A program made the translations under genes and the position numbers. From NCBI GenBank assembly GCA_022736495.1, contig DZCR01000002.1, forward strand, positions 23,117 to 87,116: a DNA stretch of 64,000 bases. Reading direction: 5' to 3'. The notes beneath the pieces were generated by a model. That model did not search any database. It saw only the letters and a list, made by a program, of their open reading frames with translations, and was not told the DNA's origin. Below are positions 19,104 through 26,383 of the stretch, piece by piece. Origin of the DNA: Desulfobacca acetoxidans (lineage in GTDB: Bacteria > Desulfobacterota > Desulfobaccia > Desulfobaccales > 0-14-0-80-60-11). The first letter of the stretch is position 1. The number at the start of each line of letters is the position of its first letter.

Positions 19104-19565
19104 ATGCTTAAAAAACTGAATCTGATGGTAAGCTTGGTGAGTCTGCTGGCTCTGCTGGGGGTATCCCAGGGTTGGGCTCAGCAGCAGGTTCCTGCGGCTG
19201 CTCCGGGCGCCCGCAAAGCAGCCCGGATGTACAACCCCCAAGCGGTAGAGACCCTGGTGGGCAAGGTGGCGGCCATCAACCGGATAACCCCCAAGCAGGC
19301 TGGCCGGTCGGCGCGGGTGATGCTGCTGCTGGAGACGGACAAGGGACCCCTCAAAGTTAACCTGGGACCTGCCGATTACGTTGACCAGCAGGCGGTGAAG
19401 CTGGCCCCTGGCGACCAGGTGCACGTCAAGGGCATGCGAGTTACCCGCCCCAAGGCCACCATCTTTATCGCTGACGAAGTGACCAAAGGCGACCAGGTCT
19501 TAAAACTCAGGGACGACGCCACCGGGCGGCCCCTGTGGGCCACAGGCCAGCAGCGCAAACCTTAA
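19104..19565 (+). CDS. Secreted OB-like protein, paralogue of the protein at 17907
   Basis: 153 residues; signal peptide (about 1-26, ending WAQQ). Mature part: MYNPQAVETLVGKVAAIN, VNLGPADYVDQ, GDQVHVKGMRV, ADEVTKGDQVLKLRD. The same conserved positions occur in the 17907 protein, so the two arose by duplication. Probably periplasmic; function unknown. No cysteines or obvious catalytic residues, which favours a binding or structural role. Confidence 0.7.
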   Translation: MLKKLNLMVSLVSLLALLGVSQGWAQQQVPAAAPGARKAARMYNPQAVETLVGKVAAINRITPKQAGRSARVMLLLETDKGPLKVNLGPADYVDQQAVKLAPGDQVHVKGMRVTRPKATIFIADEVTKGDQVLKLRDDATGRPLWATGQQRKP

Positions 19566-19597
19566 CTGATTGTCGTAGCACTTTCAAATTTCGAGTC

Positions 19598-19621
19598 AGG
19601 GGAAGGCCGTCGCCTTCCCCT
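19598..19621 (+). terminator. Strong hairpin after the 19104 gene
   Basis: AGGGGAAGGC at 19598-19607, four-base loop, GCCTTCCCCT at 19612-19621: a perfect 10-bp stem. It lacks a T-run, so it may act as an mRNA 3' stabiliser or rho-assisted end rather than a classical terminator. It separates the three-gene block from sucD. Confidence 0.5.
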
Positions 19622-19704
19622 GTAAGCATCCCCCCGGTAAATCCCCTCTTTGAGCTTGCTATGGAGGCTGGCCGCCATTTAATTCTCTGACACAATTGAC
19701 TCTT

Positions 19705-19738
19705 GGTGACCATTCCCGGAATTAGATAAAAATTGACC
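19705..19738. repeat. Short repeats resembling an IS21-family end
   Basis: GGTGACCATTCCC at 19705-19717 and ATTGACC at 19732-19738, with another ATTGAC at 19696-19701, followed by AGGAGATG. Several copies of TGACC-type motifs before an AGGAGATG are typical of IS21 left ends. No istA/istB coding sequence follows: sucD starts about 110 bases later. Confidence 0.3.
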
Positions 19739-19851
19739 ACAATTAGGAGATGTGCGAAACTCAAGAAGTTTCGGGTGGAAAGCAGTTGGGCCTTGCCGGC
19801 CTGCAAATGATTCCCGAGCATAGCGAAATTCATGTGAATGAAAGGTGATAA

Positions 19852-20730
19852 ATGAGCGTTCTGGTTAATAACGACACACGGGTAGTAGTCCAGGGGATTA
19901 CCGGCAAGGAAGGCTCCTTCCATGCCCGGGCCTGCGCCGAATATGGCACCAAGATGGTGGCCGGGGTGACCCCGGGCAAGGGCGGCCAGAAGATGGATGA
20001 GATCCCGGTGTTCAACACCGTGGCCCAGGCCGTGGCGGACACGGGCGCCAACACCTCTTTGATCTTTGTGCCGCCGGCCTTTGCCGCCGACGCCATTCTG
20101 GAGTCTGCGGCCGCGGGGATCAAAGTGGCGGTGTGCATCACCGAGGGCATCCCCACCCTGGACATGGTGCGGGTCATGGCCGGGCTCCAGGATTCGGGCT
20201 GCCGCCTCATCGGCCCTAACTGTCCGGGCATCATCTCTCCCGGTCAGGCCAAAGTGGGCATCATGCCGGGACACATCCATCGGCCGGGTCCCATGGGCCT
20301 GGTCTCCCGCAGCGGCACCCTGACCTACGAAGCCGTGCATCAGCTCACCCTGCTGGGGATCGGACAGAGCACCTGCGTGGGCATCGGCGGCGATCCCATT
20401 ATCGGCACCAACTTCATCGACATGCTGGAGCTGTTTGAGGCTGACCCCCAGACCCAGGGCATCGTGCTCATCGGCGAAATCGGCGGCACTGCCGAAGAAG
20501 AGGCCGCCGAGTATATCTCCCGCCAGGTGTCGAAGCCGGTGGTGAGCTTCATCGCCGGCCAGACCGCACCTCCGGGCAAACGCATGGGACATGCCGGGGC
20601 CATCATCTCCGGCGGCAGCGGCAAGGCCGCCGACAAAATGGCCGCCCTGGCCAACGCTGGAGTGACCGTGGTGGCCAATATCGGGGAGTTGGGACAAACG
20701 GCCCAAAAGGTTATGGGCCAGCGCGTCTAA
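19852..20730 (+). CDS. sucD: Succinyl-CoA ligase [ADP-forming], alpha subunit
   Basis: 292 residues. CoA-binding Rossmann domain ([22 protein letters not shown]), [11 protein letters not shown], and the phospho-histidine motif in [14 protein letters not shown] near the C terminus. Partner of SucC at 16581-17741. A GAAAGGTGA binding site precedes ATG. The intervening genes and the 10-bp hairpin upstream suggest that sucD may have its own promoter in 19622-19851. Confidence 0.97.
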   Translation: MSVLVNNDTRVVVQGITGKEGSFHARACAEYGTKMVAGVTPGKGGQKMDEIPVFNTVAQAVADTGANTSLIFVPPAFAADAILESAAAGIKVAVCITEGIPTLDMVRVMAGLQDSGCRLIGPNCPGIISPGQAKVGIMPGHIHRPGPMGLVSRSGTLTYEAVHQLTLLGIGQSTCVGIGGDPIIGTNFIDMLELFEADPQTQGIVLIGEIGGTAEEEAAEYISRQVSKPVVSFIAGQTAPPGKRMGHAGAIISGGSGKAADKMAALANAGVTVVANIGELGQTAQKVMGQRV

Positions 20731-20733
20731 ACC

Positions 20734-21294
20734 ATGAAGATGCTGCTCCACATCTGCTGCGCCCCCTGTGCGGTTTATCCGGTGGAAATTCTCTCCGCCC
20801 AGGGGCACCAGGTGCGGGGTTTTTTCTTCAATCCCAATATTCATCCGTATCAAGAGTTTTCCCGGCGGATGGCCGCACTAGAGGATTACGCCGGTAAGAC
20901 CGGACTCCCCATCATCTGGGACCGGGGTTATCACCTGGAAGAATTCTTACGGAATATCGCTTTCCGGGAGTTGGAACGCTGCCGCTTCTGCTATTATCTA
21001 CGCCTGCAGGCCACAGCCCGGGTGGCCCGGGGCGGCAAGTTCGACGCCTTCACCTCCACCCTGCTCTATAGCAAGTTACAAAACCATGCGCTCATCCAGG
21101 AGTTGGGGGTCCAAGCGGGACAGGAGGCAGGGGTGCCGTTTTATTACGAGGACTTCCGTGAGGGCTGGGCTACAGGCATAGCCGGGTCAAAACAGATGGG
21201 CCTCTACCGCCAGCAATACTGCGGTTGTATCTTTAGTGAACGGGATCGTTTTCTCCCCAAGCCCAGGCAGGGGCATGGCCCCGCCAAAAAGTGA
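20734..21294 (+). CDS. queH: Epoxyqueuosine reductase QueH
   Basis: 186 residues. LLHICCAPCAVYP gives the adjacent-Cys motif, ERCRFCYYLRL and YRQQYCGCIFSE the further cysteines that bind the iron-sulfur cluster and neighbouring metal in QueH. It reduces epoxyqueuosine to queuosine in tRNA, the non-homologous replacement of QueG. Starts three bases after sucD and is likely read through from it. Confidence 0.93.
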   Translation: MKMLLHICCAPCAVYPVEILSAQGHQVRGFFFNPNIHPYQEFSRRMAALEDYAGKTGLPIIWDRGYHLEEFLRNIAFRELERCRFCYYLRLQATARVARGGKFDAFTSTLLYSKLQNHALIQELGVQAGQEAGVPFYYEDFREGWATGIAGSKQMGLYRQQYCGCIFSERDRFLPKPRQGHGPAKK

Positions 21295-21384
21295 TCGGGG
21301 GAGTTCCACCAGGGCTGAGATCGGCAGAGCCGGGGTTGCAAAAAATGTTTAAGGATAAACCTGGCATCTTTCGATAAGATAATC

Positions 21385-21789
21385 ATGATGACTTCGTGGC
21401 TGACGCTGAGCAATCGCCAGGAAAACTTAAAGCTGCTCATGGATTATGTCCGGAAGTGGGCCAGGGAGCATAGATTGGCGTCGAACCGTCTGGGCAGCTT
21501 GGAAAAGGCGGCCGAGGAAATCTTCCGCCACTTGGTGAATCATGCCTACCGGCCCGACCAGCCCGGGTCCATCGCCGTCTCTCTGGAAGAAAAGGGCCCC
21601 CGGCTGCGCTTGACCTTCGAAGACGATGCGGCGCCGCACCACGCCAGCAGCCTCAGCGGCCTTCCGGCCCCAGGCAACCCCGATCCGGCCAGCTGCCTCC
21701 TTTATAACGGCTTGCAACAACTGGCCGAAAGTGTCGTCTATTATCGCACTGGGGACCGCAAGAACCGGATGGTGGTCTTCCTGACTTAA
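21385..21789 (+). CDS. RsbW/anti-sigma-like HATPase domain protein
   Basis: 134 residues. The pattern KAAEEIFRHLVNHAYRPD is an N-box of the HATPase_c_2 type, and LRLTFEDDAAPHH a degenerate G1-like box; the C terminus ends in YYRTGDRKNRMVVFL as in serine-kinase anti-sigma factors. It could sequester a sigma factor or act in partner switching, but no anti-anti-sigma gene is adjacent. Call is from motif spacing only. Confidence 0.65.
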   Translation: MMTSWLTLSNRQENLKLLMDYVRKWAREHRLASNRLGSLEKAAEEIFRHLVNHAYRPDQPGSIAVSLEEKGPRLRLTFEDDAAPHHASSLSGLPAPGNPDPASCLLYNGLQQLAESVVYYRTGDRKNRMVVFLT

Positions 21790-21853
21790 AAATGGCGGCA
21801 GGGGAGCATGATGCCCAGACTGCGGTGCAGGTCCAATCTGCCCCGCCGCTCGA

Positions 21854-22270
21854 TTAATGGGCGAATTGCTGGGCCTTGCGAAAGGCCTCCTGGGCTTCCC
21901 TATCTTTGCCCCGCGCTTTGAGGAACTCTCCTAAAAAATTCCAGCCTTCGGCATAATCGGGCTTCAAGGCGACGGCCTTGCGCAGTTCGGCTTCCGCTTC
22001 GGTGTAGTTGCCGACCCGGGCCAGGGCGCTGCCATACAGACTATGGGCCTCGGCCCAATCCGGCCTCAGACCCACCGCAGCGCGAAAGGAATCCGCCGCT
22101 TCTTTATCCCGGCCTTCTCCTGCCAGCAGGAACCCAGATTTGAGATAATCCTGGGCCGCCCGCATATTCGCAGCCTTAACCTTTTCCGCCGAGGTCTGGG
22201 CGAAAACCTGGGCGCCGCCGCCCACAGCCAGGCACATGGTTACCAACACAACCACCAGCCACCGTTTCAT
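21854..22270 (-). CDS. Secreted tetratricopeptide-repeat protein
   Basis: 138 residues from ATG 22270, chosen because GGAGGAG is properly spaced; an in-frame start at 22303 would add 11 residues. Signal peptide about 1-25. Then about two and a half TPR units (GRDKEAADSFRAAVGLRPD, GNYTEAEAELRKAVALKPD, GKDREAQEAFRKAQ). Such proteins scaffold periplasmic complexes; partner unknown. Confidence 0.85.
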   Translation of the reverse strand: MKRWLVVVLVTMCLAVGGGAQVFAQTSAEKVKAANMRAAQDYLKSGFLLAGEGRDKEAADSFRAAVGLRPDWAEAHSLYGSALARVGNYTEAEAELRKAVALKPDYAEGWNFLGEFLKARGKDREAQEAFRKAQQFAH

Positions 22271-22390
22271 GCTCACTCCTCCCTGCGTGGTGGGCGCATC
22301 CAAGGCTGCACACGCCCGTCAAGATTAGTCAATGAAAGCTCTGGTGAACGTTATTATTAATACTGGCCCTCATGGTTTTGAATAACTATC

Positions 22391-23128
22391 TCACCCCAGG
22401 GGTCCCACGGCGGCCAGATAGAGAGCCACCTCTTCACCCTCGTCCACTTGGACGATGCGCTCAACTTCTTCGTCGAAGAAGGCGCCCACCGGGCAGACCC
22501 CCAGGTTAAGAGCCATGGCGGCCAGCATCAAGTTCTGGCAGATGTGGCCCGCATCCAGAAACACATAGCGCACCGCCCGTTCCCGGTATTTCCACCGGGC
22601 CCGGTTCAACACCCCGGTCCAGATGAACACCACCCCCGCCTCTCCCAGGAAACCCTGGGAGAGCCCAGCGGCCACCAGGGGCTGGCGAAAATCGCCGCTG
22701 GCCACTAATTCAAGGGCAAAATCGACCACTTGCAAATGCCAGATGCCCGGGGTCACACCCTCAACCCGGTGCACTGCCAGATAGGTCTCTACCGGGTAAA
22801 GAGCACCCGCAGACGGCGAGGCCCGGAAGTGATACCCGCCCATGGCACCGGTAATCCCCTGAGTGGCCCAGAGCAGGGCGGCCAGTTCTGTTTGGGTCAG
22901 AGGCCGGTCCCGGTAATCGCGCTGGGAGCGGCGCGCCGCTAGCGCTTGCCACAGGTCCGCGTCCTGGCGGCCGGACTCGGGGTCCAGGCTCAGGCGCTGG
23001 GTCGCGTCCGGATACTCTTTATAGAGAGGGGCCCGGGGGTAGGCCCGGGACCTCTCCGCCATGGTGCGCCGCGTATAGCGGGTCTCCCGGAGGTACCGGC
23101 GGCTGATCCCCGTTTCCTCCTGGCTCAT
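22391..23128 (-). CDS. SagB-type nitroreductase family protein
   Basis: 245 residues from ATG 23128, with GGGAGGGG just upstream; the longer frame to 23458 is only the shadow of coaX. RRSQRDYRDRPLTQTELAALL and SPSAGALYPVETYL are typical of SagB/ThcOx-like flavin oxidoreductases. LNLGVCPVGAFFDEEV is the C-terminal FMN-binding block. The start codon overlaps the coaX stop (ATGA), so it is translationally coupled to pantothenate kinase. No azole-peptide biosynthesis genes are nearby; substrate unknown. Confidence 0.85.
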   Translation of the reverse strand: MSQEETGISRRYLRETRYTRRTMAERSRAYPRAPLYKEYPDATQRLSLDPESGRQDADLWQALAARRSQRDYRDRPLTQTELAALLWATQGITGAMGGYHFRASPSAGALYPVETYLAVHRVEGVTPGIWHLQVVDFALELVASGDFRQPLVAAGLSQGFLGEAGVVFIWTGVLNRARWKYRERAVRYVFLDAGHICQNLMLAAMALNLGVCPVGAFFDEEVERIVQVDEGEEVALYLAAVGPLG

Positions 23129-23928
23129 AGTACCCCTCCCTTGACCCGATCTTCCCGGCGGGGACGGTTGCGCTCGTAGATGATCTTCAGGCCTTTGAGG
23201 GTCAGGTAATCGTCCACCGTATCGATGCTCTTGGTTTCCGAAGCGATGAGGCAGGCCAGGCCACCGGTGGCGATCACCTGGGGCCGGGCACCCAGGGCCT
23301 CCTTGATGCGATGGACAATGCCGTCCACCAGACCGGCATAACCATAAATGATCCCCGCGTTCATGCTGCTGATAGTATCCTTGGCAATGACGCTCTTGGG
23401 CTTGGCAAAAATCTCCACCCGGGGCAGCTTGGAGGCCTTGAGAAAGAGGGCCTCGCACGAGATCATCACCCCCGGTGCAATGACCCCGCCCATATACTCT
23501 CCCTGGCGGGACACCACGTCAAAGGTGGTCGCAGTCCCAAAATCCACCACCACCACGGCTCCGTGCACCTGCTCATAGGCCGCCACCGCGTTGACGATGC
23601 GGTCCGCCCCCACTTCCCGGGGATTATCATAGTGGATCGGCATACCGGTCTTGATCCCGGGACCCACCCACAGAGGCCGGACTTTTAAGTAACGCTGGGC
23701 AAACCCCTCCAAGGTGTTGTTCATGGGGGGGACCACGCAGGAAATGACCAGGTCAGTGCCCGGGGTCAAAGTCAGCTCCTGGGCCTGAAAGAGATTGCGC
23801 AACAGGATGCCGAACTCGTCCACGGTGGCTTCTTTTTCAGTCCGGATGCGCCAGTCGCTCAAAATCTGGTCATCCTCATAGACTCCGATCACCGTGTTGG
23901 TATTCCCCACATCCATCACCAGCAGCAT
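23125..23928 (-). CDS. coaX: Type III pantothenate kinase
   Basis: 267 residues. Phosphate-binding DVGNTNTVIGVY at the start, CVVPPMN, GADRIVNAVAAYE and VDFGTATTFDVV are CoaX motifs of the ASKHA fold. It phosphorylates pantothenate, the first step to CoA; type III enzymes are not inhibited by CoA. Located between glmM (13 bases upstream) and the nitroreductase. Confidence 0.95.
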   Translation of the reverse strand: MLLVMDVGNTNTVIGVYEDDQILSDWRIRTEKEATVDEFGILLRNLFQAQELTLTPGTDLVISCVVPPMNNTLEGFAQRYLKVRPLWVGPGIKTGMPIHYDNPREVGADRIVNAVAAYEQVHGAVVVVDFGTATTFDVVSRQGEYMGGVIAPGVMISCEALFLKASKLPRVEIFAKPKSVIAKDTISSMNAGIIYGYAGLVDGIVHRIKEALGARPQVIATGGLACLIASETKSIDTVDDYLTLKGLKIIYERNRPRREDRVKGGVL

Positions 23929-23941
23929 GGGCGTGCCTCCA

Positions 23942-25300
23942 TCAATTCAATATGGCCTCCAGCCCCTGCGCCAAATCCTGGGCCACTGCCTGGATCAACG
24001 ATTCATCCTCGCCTTCGGTCATGACACGCAACTTGGGCTCCGTCCCTGAATAACGCACCAGGAGCCTGCCGTTGGACCCCAAACGTTTTTCCGCCTCCTG
24101 GATAACCTGGCGGGCCTGGGCCAGCGTTTTTAAATCTTTTTTCTCTTTGACCATCACGTTGATCAGGGTCTGGGGGCATTTTTGTACGCAACTGGCCAAC
24201 TCCGCCAGTGGTTTGTCCTGCCGCAACATTGCGGCCAACAGCCGTAGCGCCGTGAGAATGCCGTCTCCAGTGGTGGTGTGATTCAGGAAAATCACGTGTC
24301 CGGACTGCTCGCCGCCCAGAACATAGCCGCCTTTAAGCATGGCTTCCACCACATAGCGGTCACCCACATCGGTCCGCAAGAGGCGAATCCCCTTGGCTTT
24401 CAGGGCCAATTCCAGGCCCAGATTGGACATGACGGTGCCCACCACGGTCTTGCGCCGCAACTTCTCCCGCGCCAGCATGTCCAGGGCGCAAATCCCCAGG
24501 ATGTGGTCGCCGTCCACAATCTCGCCCCGATGGTCCACCATGATAACCCGATCGCCGTCCCCGTCGAACGCCAGGCCCAGGTCGGCCCCCTGCCGCTTTA
24601 CCAGGACCGCCAGGCCCTCGGGATAGGTGGCACCGCATTGGCGATTGATGTTCCTGCCGTTGGGCCTCACCCCCATGGGAGTCACCTCGGCCCCTAATTC
24701 AGTGAAAATCTCCGGCGCAATCCGGTACGTGGCGCCATGGGCGCAGTCCACCACGATCTTCAGCCCGTCTAATTGCAAATCTTTGGGAAAGGTGCTTTTC
24801 AGAAACGAAATATAGCGGCCCCGGGCATCGTCCATACGAAAGGCCTGGCCCACTTCGGTGGCGGTGGGACAGGCGCCATCCAACTCTGGTTCCGCCATCA
24901 AGGCCTCGATGCGGGCCTCCAGTTCATCGGGGAGCTTGAAGCCGCTGCCGGAAAAAAACTTGATGCCATTGTCCTGATAAGGGTTGTGGGACGCAGAAAT
25001 GACCACCCCGGCGTCGGCCCGCATCGAGGAGGTGATGAACGCGATCCCGGGAGTGGGCAGCGGTCCCAAGAGTAGAACGTCTACTCCCATGGAGCAGATG
25101 CCCGCCACCGTGGCATATTCCAAGAGATAGCCCGAGATGCGGGTATCTTTGCCGATCACGATACGGTGCCGCCCCGGACCATACTTGATCACGTAGGCCA
25201 GGGCCTTTCCTAATTGCAAGGCCACCTCGGCAGTCATGGGATAGACATTGGCCACCCCCCGCACACCGTCGGTGCCGAAAAGTTTACGTGTATCTGTCAT
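23942..25300 (-). CDS. glmM: Phosphoglucosamine mutase
   Basis: 452 residues. [12 protein letters not shown] at the start, the phosphoserine loop [15 protein letters not shown], the metal loop FDGDGDRVI, the sugar-binding GGEQSGH and the phosphate-binding [11 protein letters not shown] are all present. It makes glucosamine-1-phosphate for UDP-GlcNAc, hence peptidoglycan and LPS. Same strand as coaX and the nitroreductase; a 200-base gap separates it from the ferredoxin operon upstream. Confidence 0.97.
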   Translation of the reverse strand: MTDTRKLFGTDGVRGVANVYPMTAEVALQLGKALAYVIKYGPGRHRIVIGKDTRISGYLLEYATVAGICSMGVDVLLLGPLPTPGIAFITSSMRADAGVVISASHNPYQDNGIKFFSGSGFKLPDELEARIEALMAEPELDGACPTATEVGQAFRMDDARGRYISFLKSTFPKDLQLDGLKIVVDCAHGATYRIAPEIFTELGAEVTPMGVRPNGRNINRQCGATYPEGLAVLVKRQGADLGLAFDGDGDRVIMVDHRGEIVDGDHILGICALDMLAREKLRRKTVVGTVMSNLGLELALKAKGIRLLRTDVGDRYVVEAMLKGGYVLGGEQSGHVIFLNHTTTGDGILTALRLLAAMLRQDKPLAELASCVQKCPQTLINVMVKEKKDLKTLAQARQVIQEAEKRLGSNGRLLVRYSGTEPKLRVMTEGEDESLIQAVAQDLAQGLEAILN

Positions 25301-25500
25301 TCCTGTGTGGCTCCAGTCAAGGCATGGTTAAAGCTCCGCAATTGATTTTCATTTTTTAGCATAATCTCAGGCAAATGGCACTATCTGAACCGGGGATTTA
25401 GGGGTTCCAGGGGACTGGGCACACCGATGGCTATCTTTACTCCTGAACCTGCTGCCTGCTTAAATCCTGCCAGCCTCGCGCTCTGAAGCCCTGAACCCTC

Positions 25501-25707
25501 TTAGTCCGCCTCCTCCTGCCAATGGATACACTGGGCCGGGCACTGGTCGATGGCCAGCTGAATCTGGTCTTCCGGTGCACCGGCAGGATTGATGACCTCG
25601 GAATGCCCTAACGACTCATTGAGCTTAAAGACTGCGGGGCAGACCGCCTCGCAGTTGCCGCAGGCGATGCACTCATCGGTGTCGATCACCGGGACCCTTT
25701 TTGTCAT
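25501..25707 (-). CDS. Monocluster ferredoxin (copy 1)
   Basis: 68 residues. DECIACGNCEAVCP and DQCPAQCIHW supply the cluster ligands in the Desulfovibrio ferredoxin pattern CxxCxxCxxxCP...CP, suited to one [4Fe-4S] (or [3Fe-4S]) cluster. Start ATG 25707 is chosen because AAAGGGG lies eight bases upstream; a longer start at 25725 lacks a site. About half identical to the ferredoxin at 26124. Last gene of the ligase/ferredoxin/cupin operon; a low-potential electron carrier. Confidence 0.9.
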   Translation of the reverse strand: MTKRVPVIDTDECIACGNCEAVCPAVFKLNESLGHSEVINPAGAPEDQIQLAIDQCPAQCIHWQEEAD

Positions 25708-25743
25708 AAGCTTGACCCCTTTCAATTTATGATGATGGCAAAA

Positions 25744-26061
25744 TTAAATGGGCGGAGCGATGGTGACCAGGAGGCGCACATCGGTTTTGGCTCGCAGCCC
25801 ATGCGGCTCGGCGATGTCAGAGATGACTACATCCCCCGGTTTGGCCGGAAAGGAGGCCCCATCCTTGCCCAAAAACTCCCCCTCCCCTTCGACGATCACC
25901 AGGCTCAGCTTGCCTTCGATGTCATGGGCATGCACCGGCAATTCCTGACCGGCCTTGAGGTTAAAATTGATGATTTTAAAATACGCGGAGTCGTGAACCA
26001 GTAACCTCCCAAGCCCCTTTTCGCCAAACTGGCCGGCTTCGAAAAGATTGACCTTTTTCAT
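25744..26061 (-). CDS. Small single-domain cupin
   Basis: 105 residues. Cupin motif 1 is seen in LPVHAHDIEGKLSLVIVEG (two His) and motif 2 in KPGDVVISDIAEPHGL (Pro-Gly...His), so a metal-binding beta barrel is likely. ATG 26061 follows a strong GAGGAGG. It lies exactly between two paralogous ferredoxins on the same strand. The lack of other domains points to a sensor, small-molecule binding or simple oxidase role; not determinable here. Confidence 0.85.
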   Translation of the reverse strand: MKKVNLFEAGQFGEKGLGRLLVHDSAYFKIINFNLKAGQELPVHAHDIEGKLSLVIVEGEGEFLGKDGASFPAKPGDVVISDIAEPHGLRAKTDVRLLVTIAPPI

Positions 26062-26123
26062 GGGTTTTCCTCCTCGTCGGGTCCGCCTGGCCTGCGCCAA
26101 ACGGCTGGCCTGATGTTTTTCGC

Positions 26124-26330
26124 CTACTCCATCGAGTCGGCCCAGTGGATACAATGAACCGGGCAGGCGTCGATGGCCTCCTGAATCTTCTCATCCGCTG
26201 CCCCCGAAGGGTTCATGACCTGAGCAAATCCCAGGGTTTCGTTCACTACAAAAACCTCGGGGCAGATTTCCTCGCAGGTGCCGCAAGCAATGCATTCATC
26301 TTCCACCACATAAGAGACATGATCCACCAT
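26124..26330 (-). CDS. Monocluster ferredoxin (copy 2)
   Basis: 68 residues, DECIACGTCEEICPEVF and DACPVHCIHW; same cysteine arrangement as the ferredoxin at 25501. AAAGGAG before ATG. It follows the acyl-CoA ligase/acetyltransferase gene by 53 bases and precedes the cupin. The two ferredoxins differ in surface charge positions, so they may serve different partners. Confidence 0.9.
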   Translation of the reverse strand: MVDHVSYVVEDECIACGTCEEICPEVFVVNETLGFAQVMNPSGAADEKIQEAIDACPVHCIHWADSME

Positions 26331-26383
26331 ATTGTGATCTTCTCCTTTAGCACGCTCCCTTTCAGGTTGAGGTCCATATAAAA

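Noticed and set aside
19507..20853. 448-codon antisense frame over sucD
   Set aside because: Opposite a certain SucD; repetitive Gly/His/Asp content typical of shadow frames.
22391..23458. Longer nitroreductase start at 23458
   Set aside because: The extra 110 residues lie within coaX in another frame and look like shadow composition; ATG 23128 has a strong ribosome binding site.
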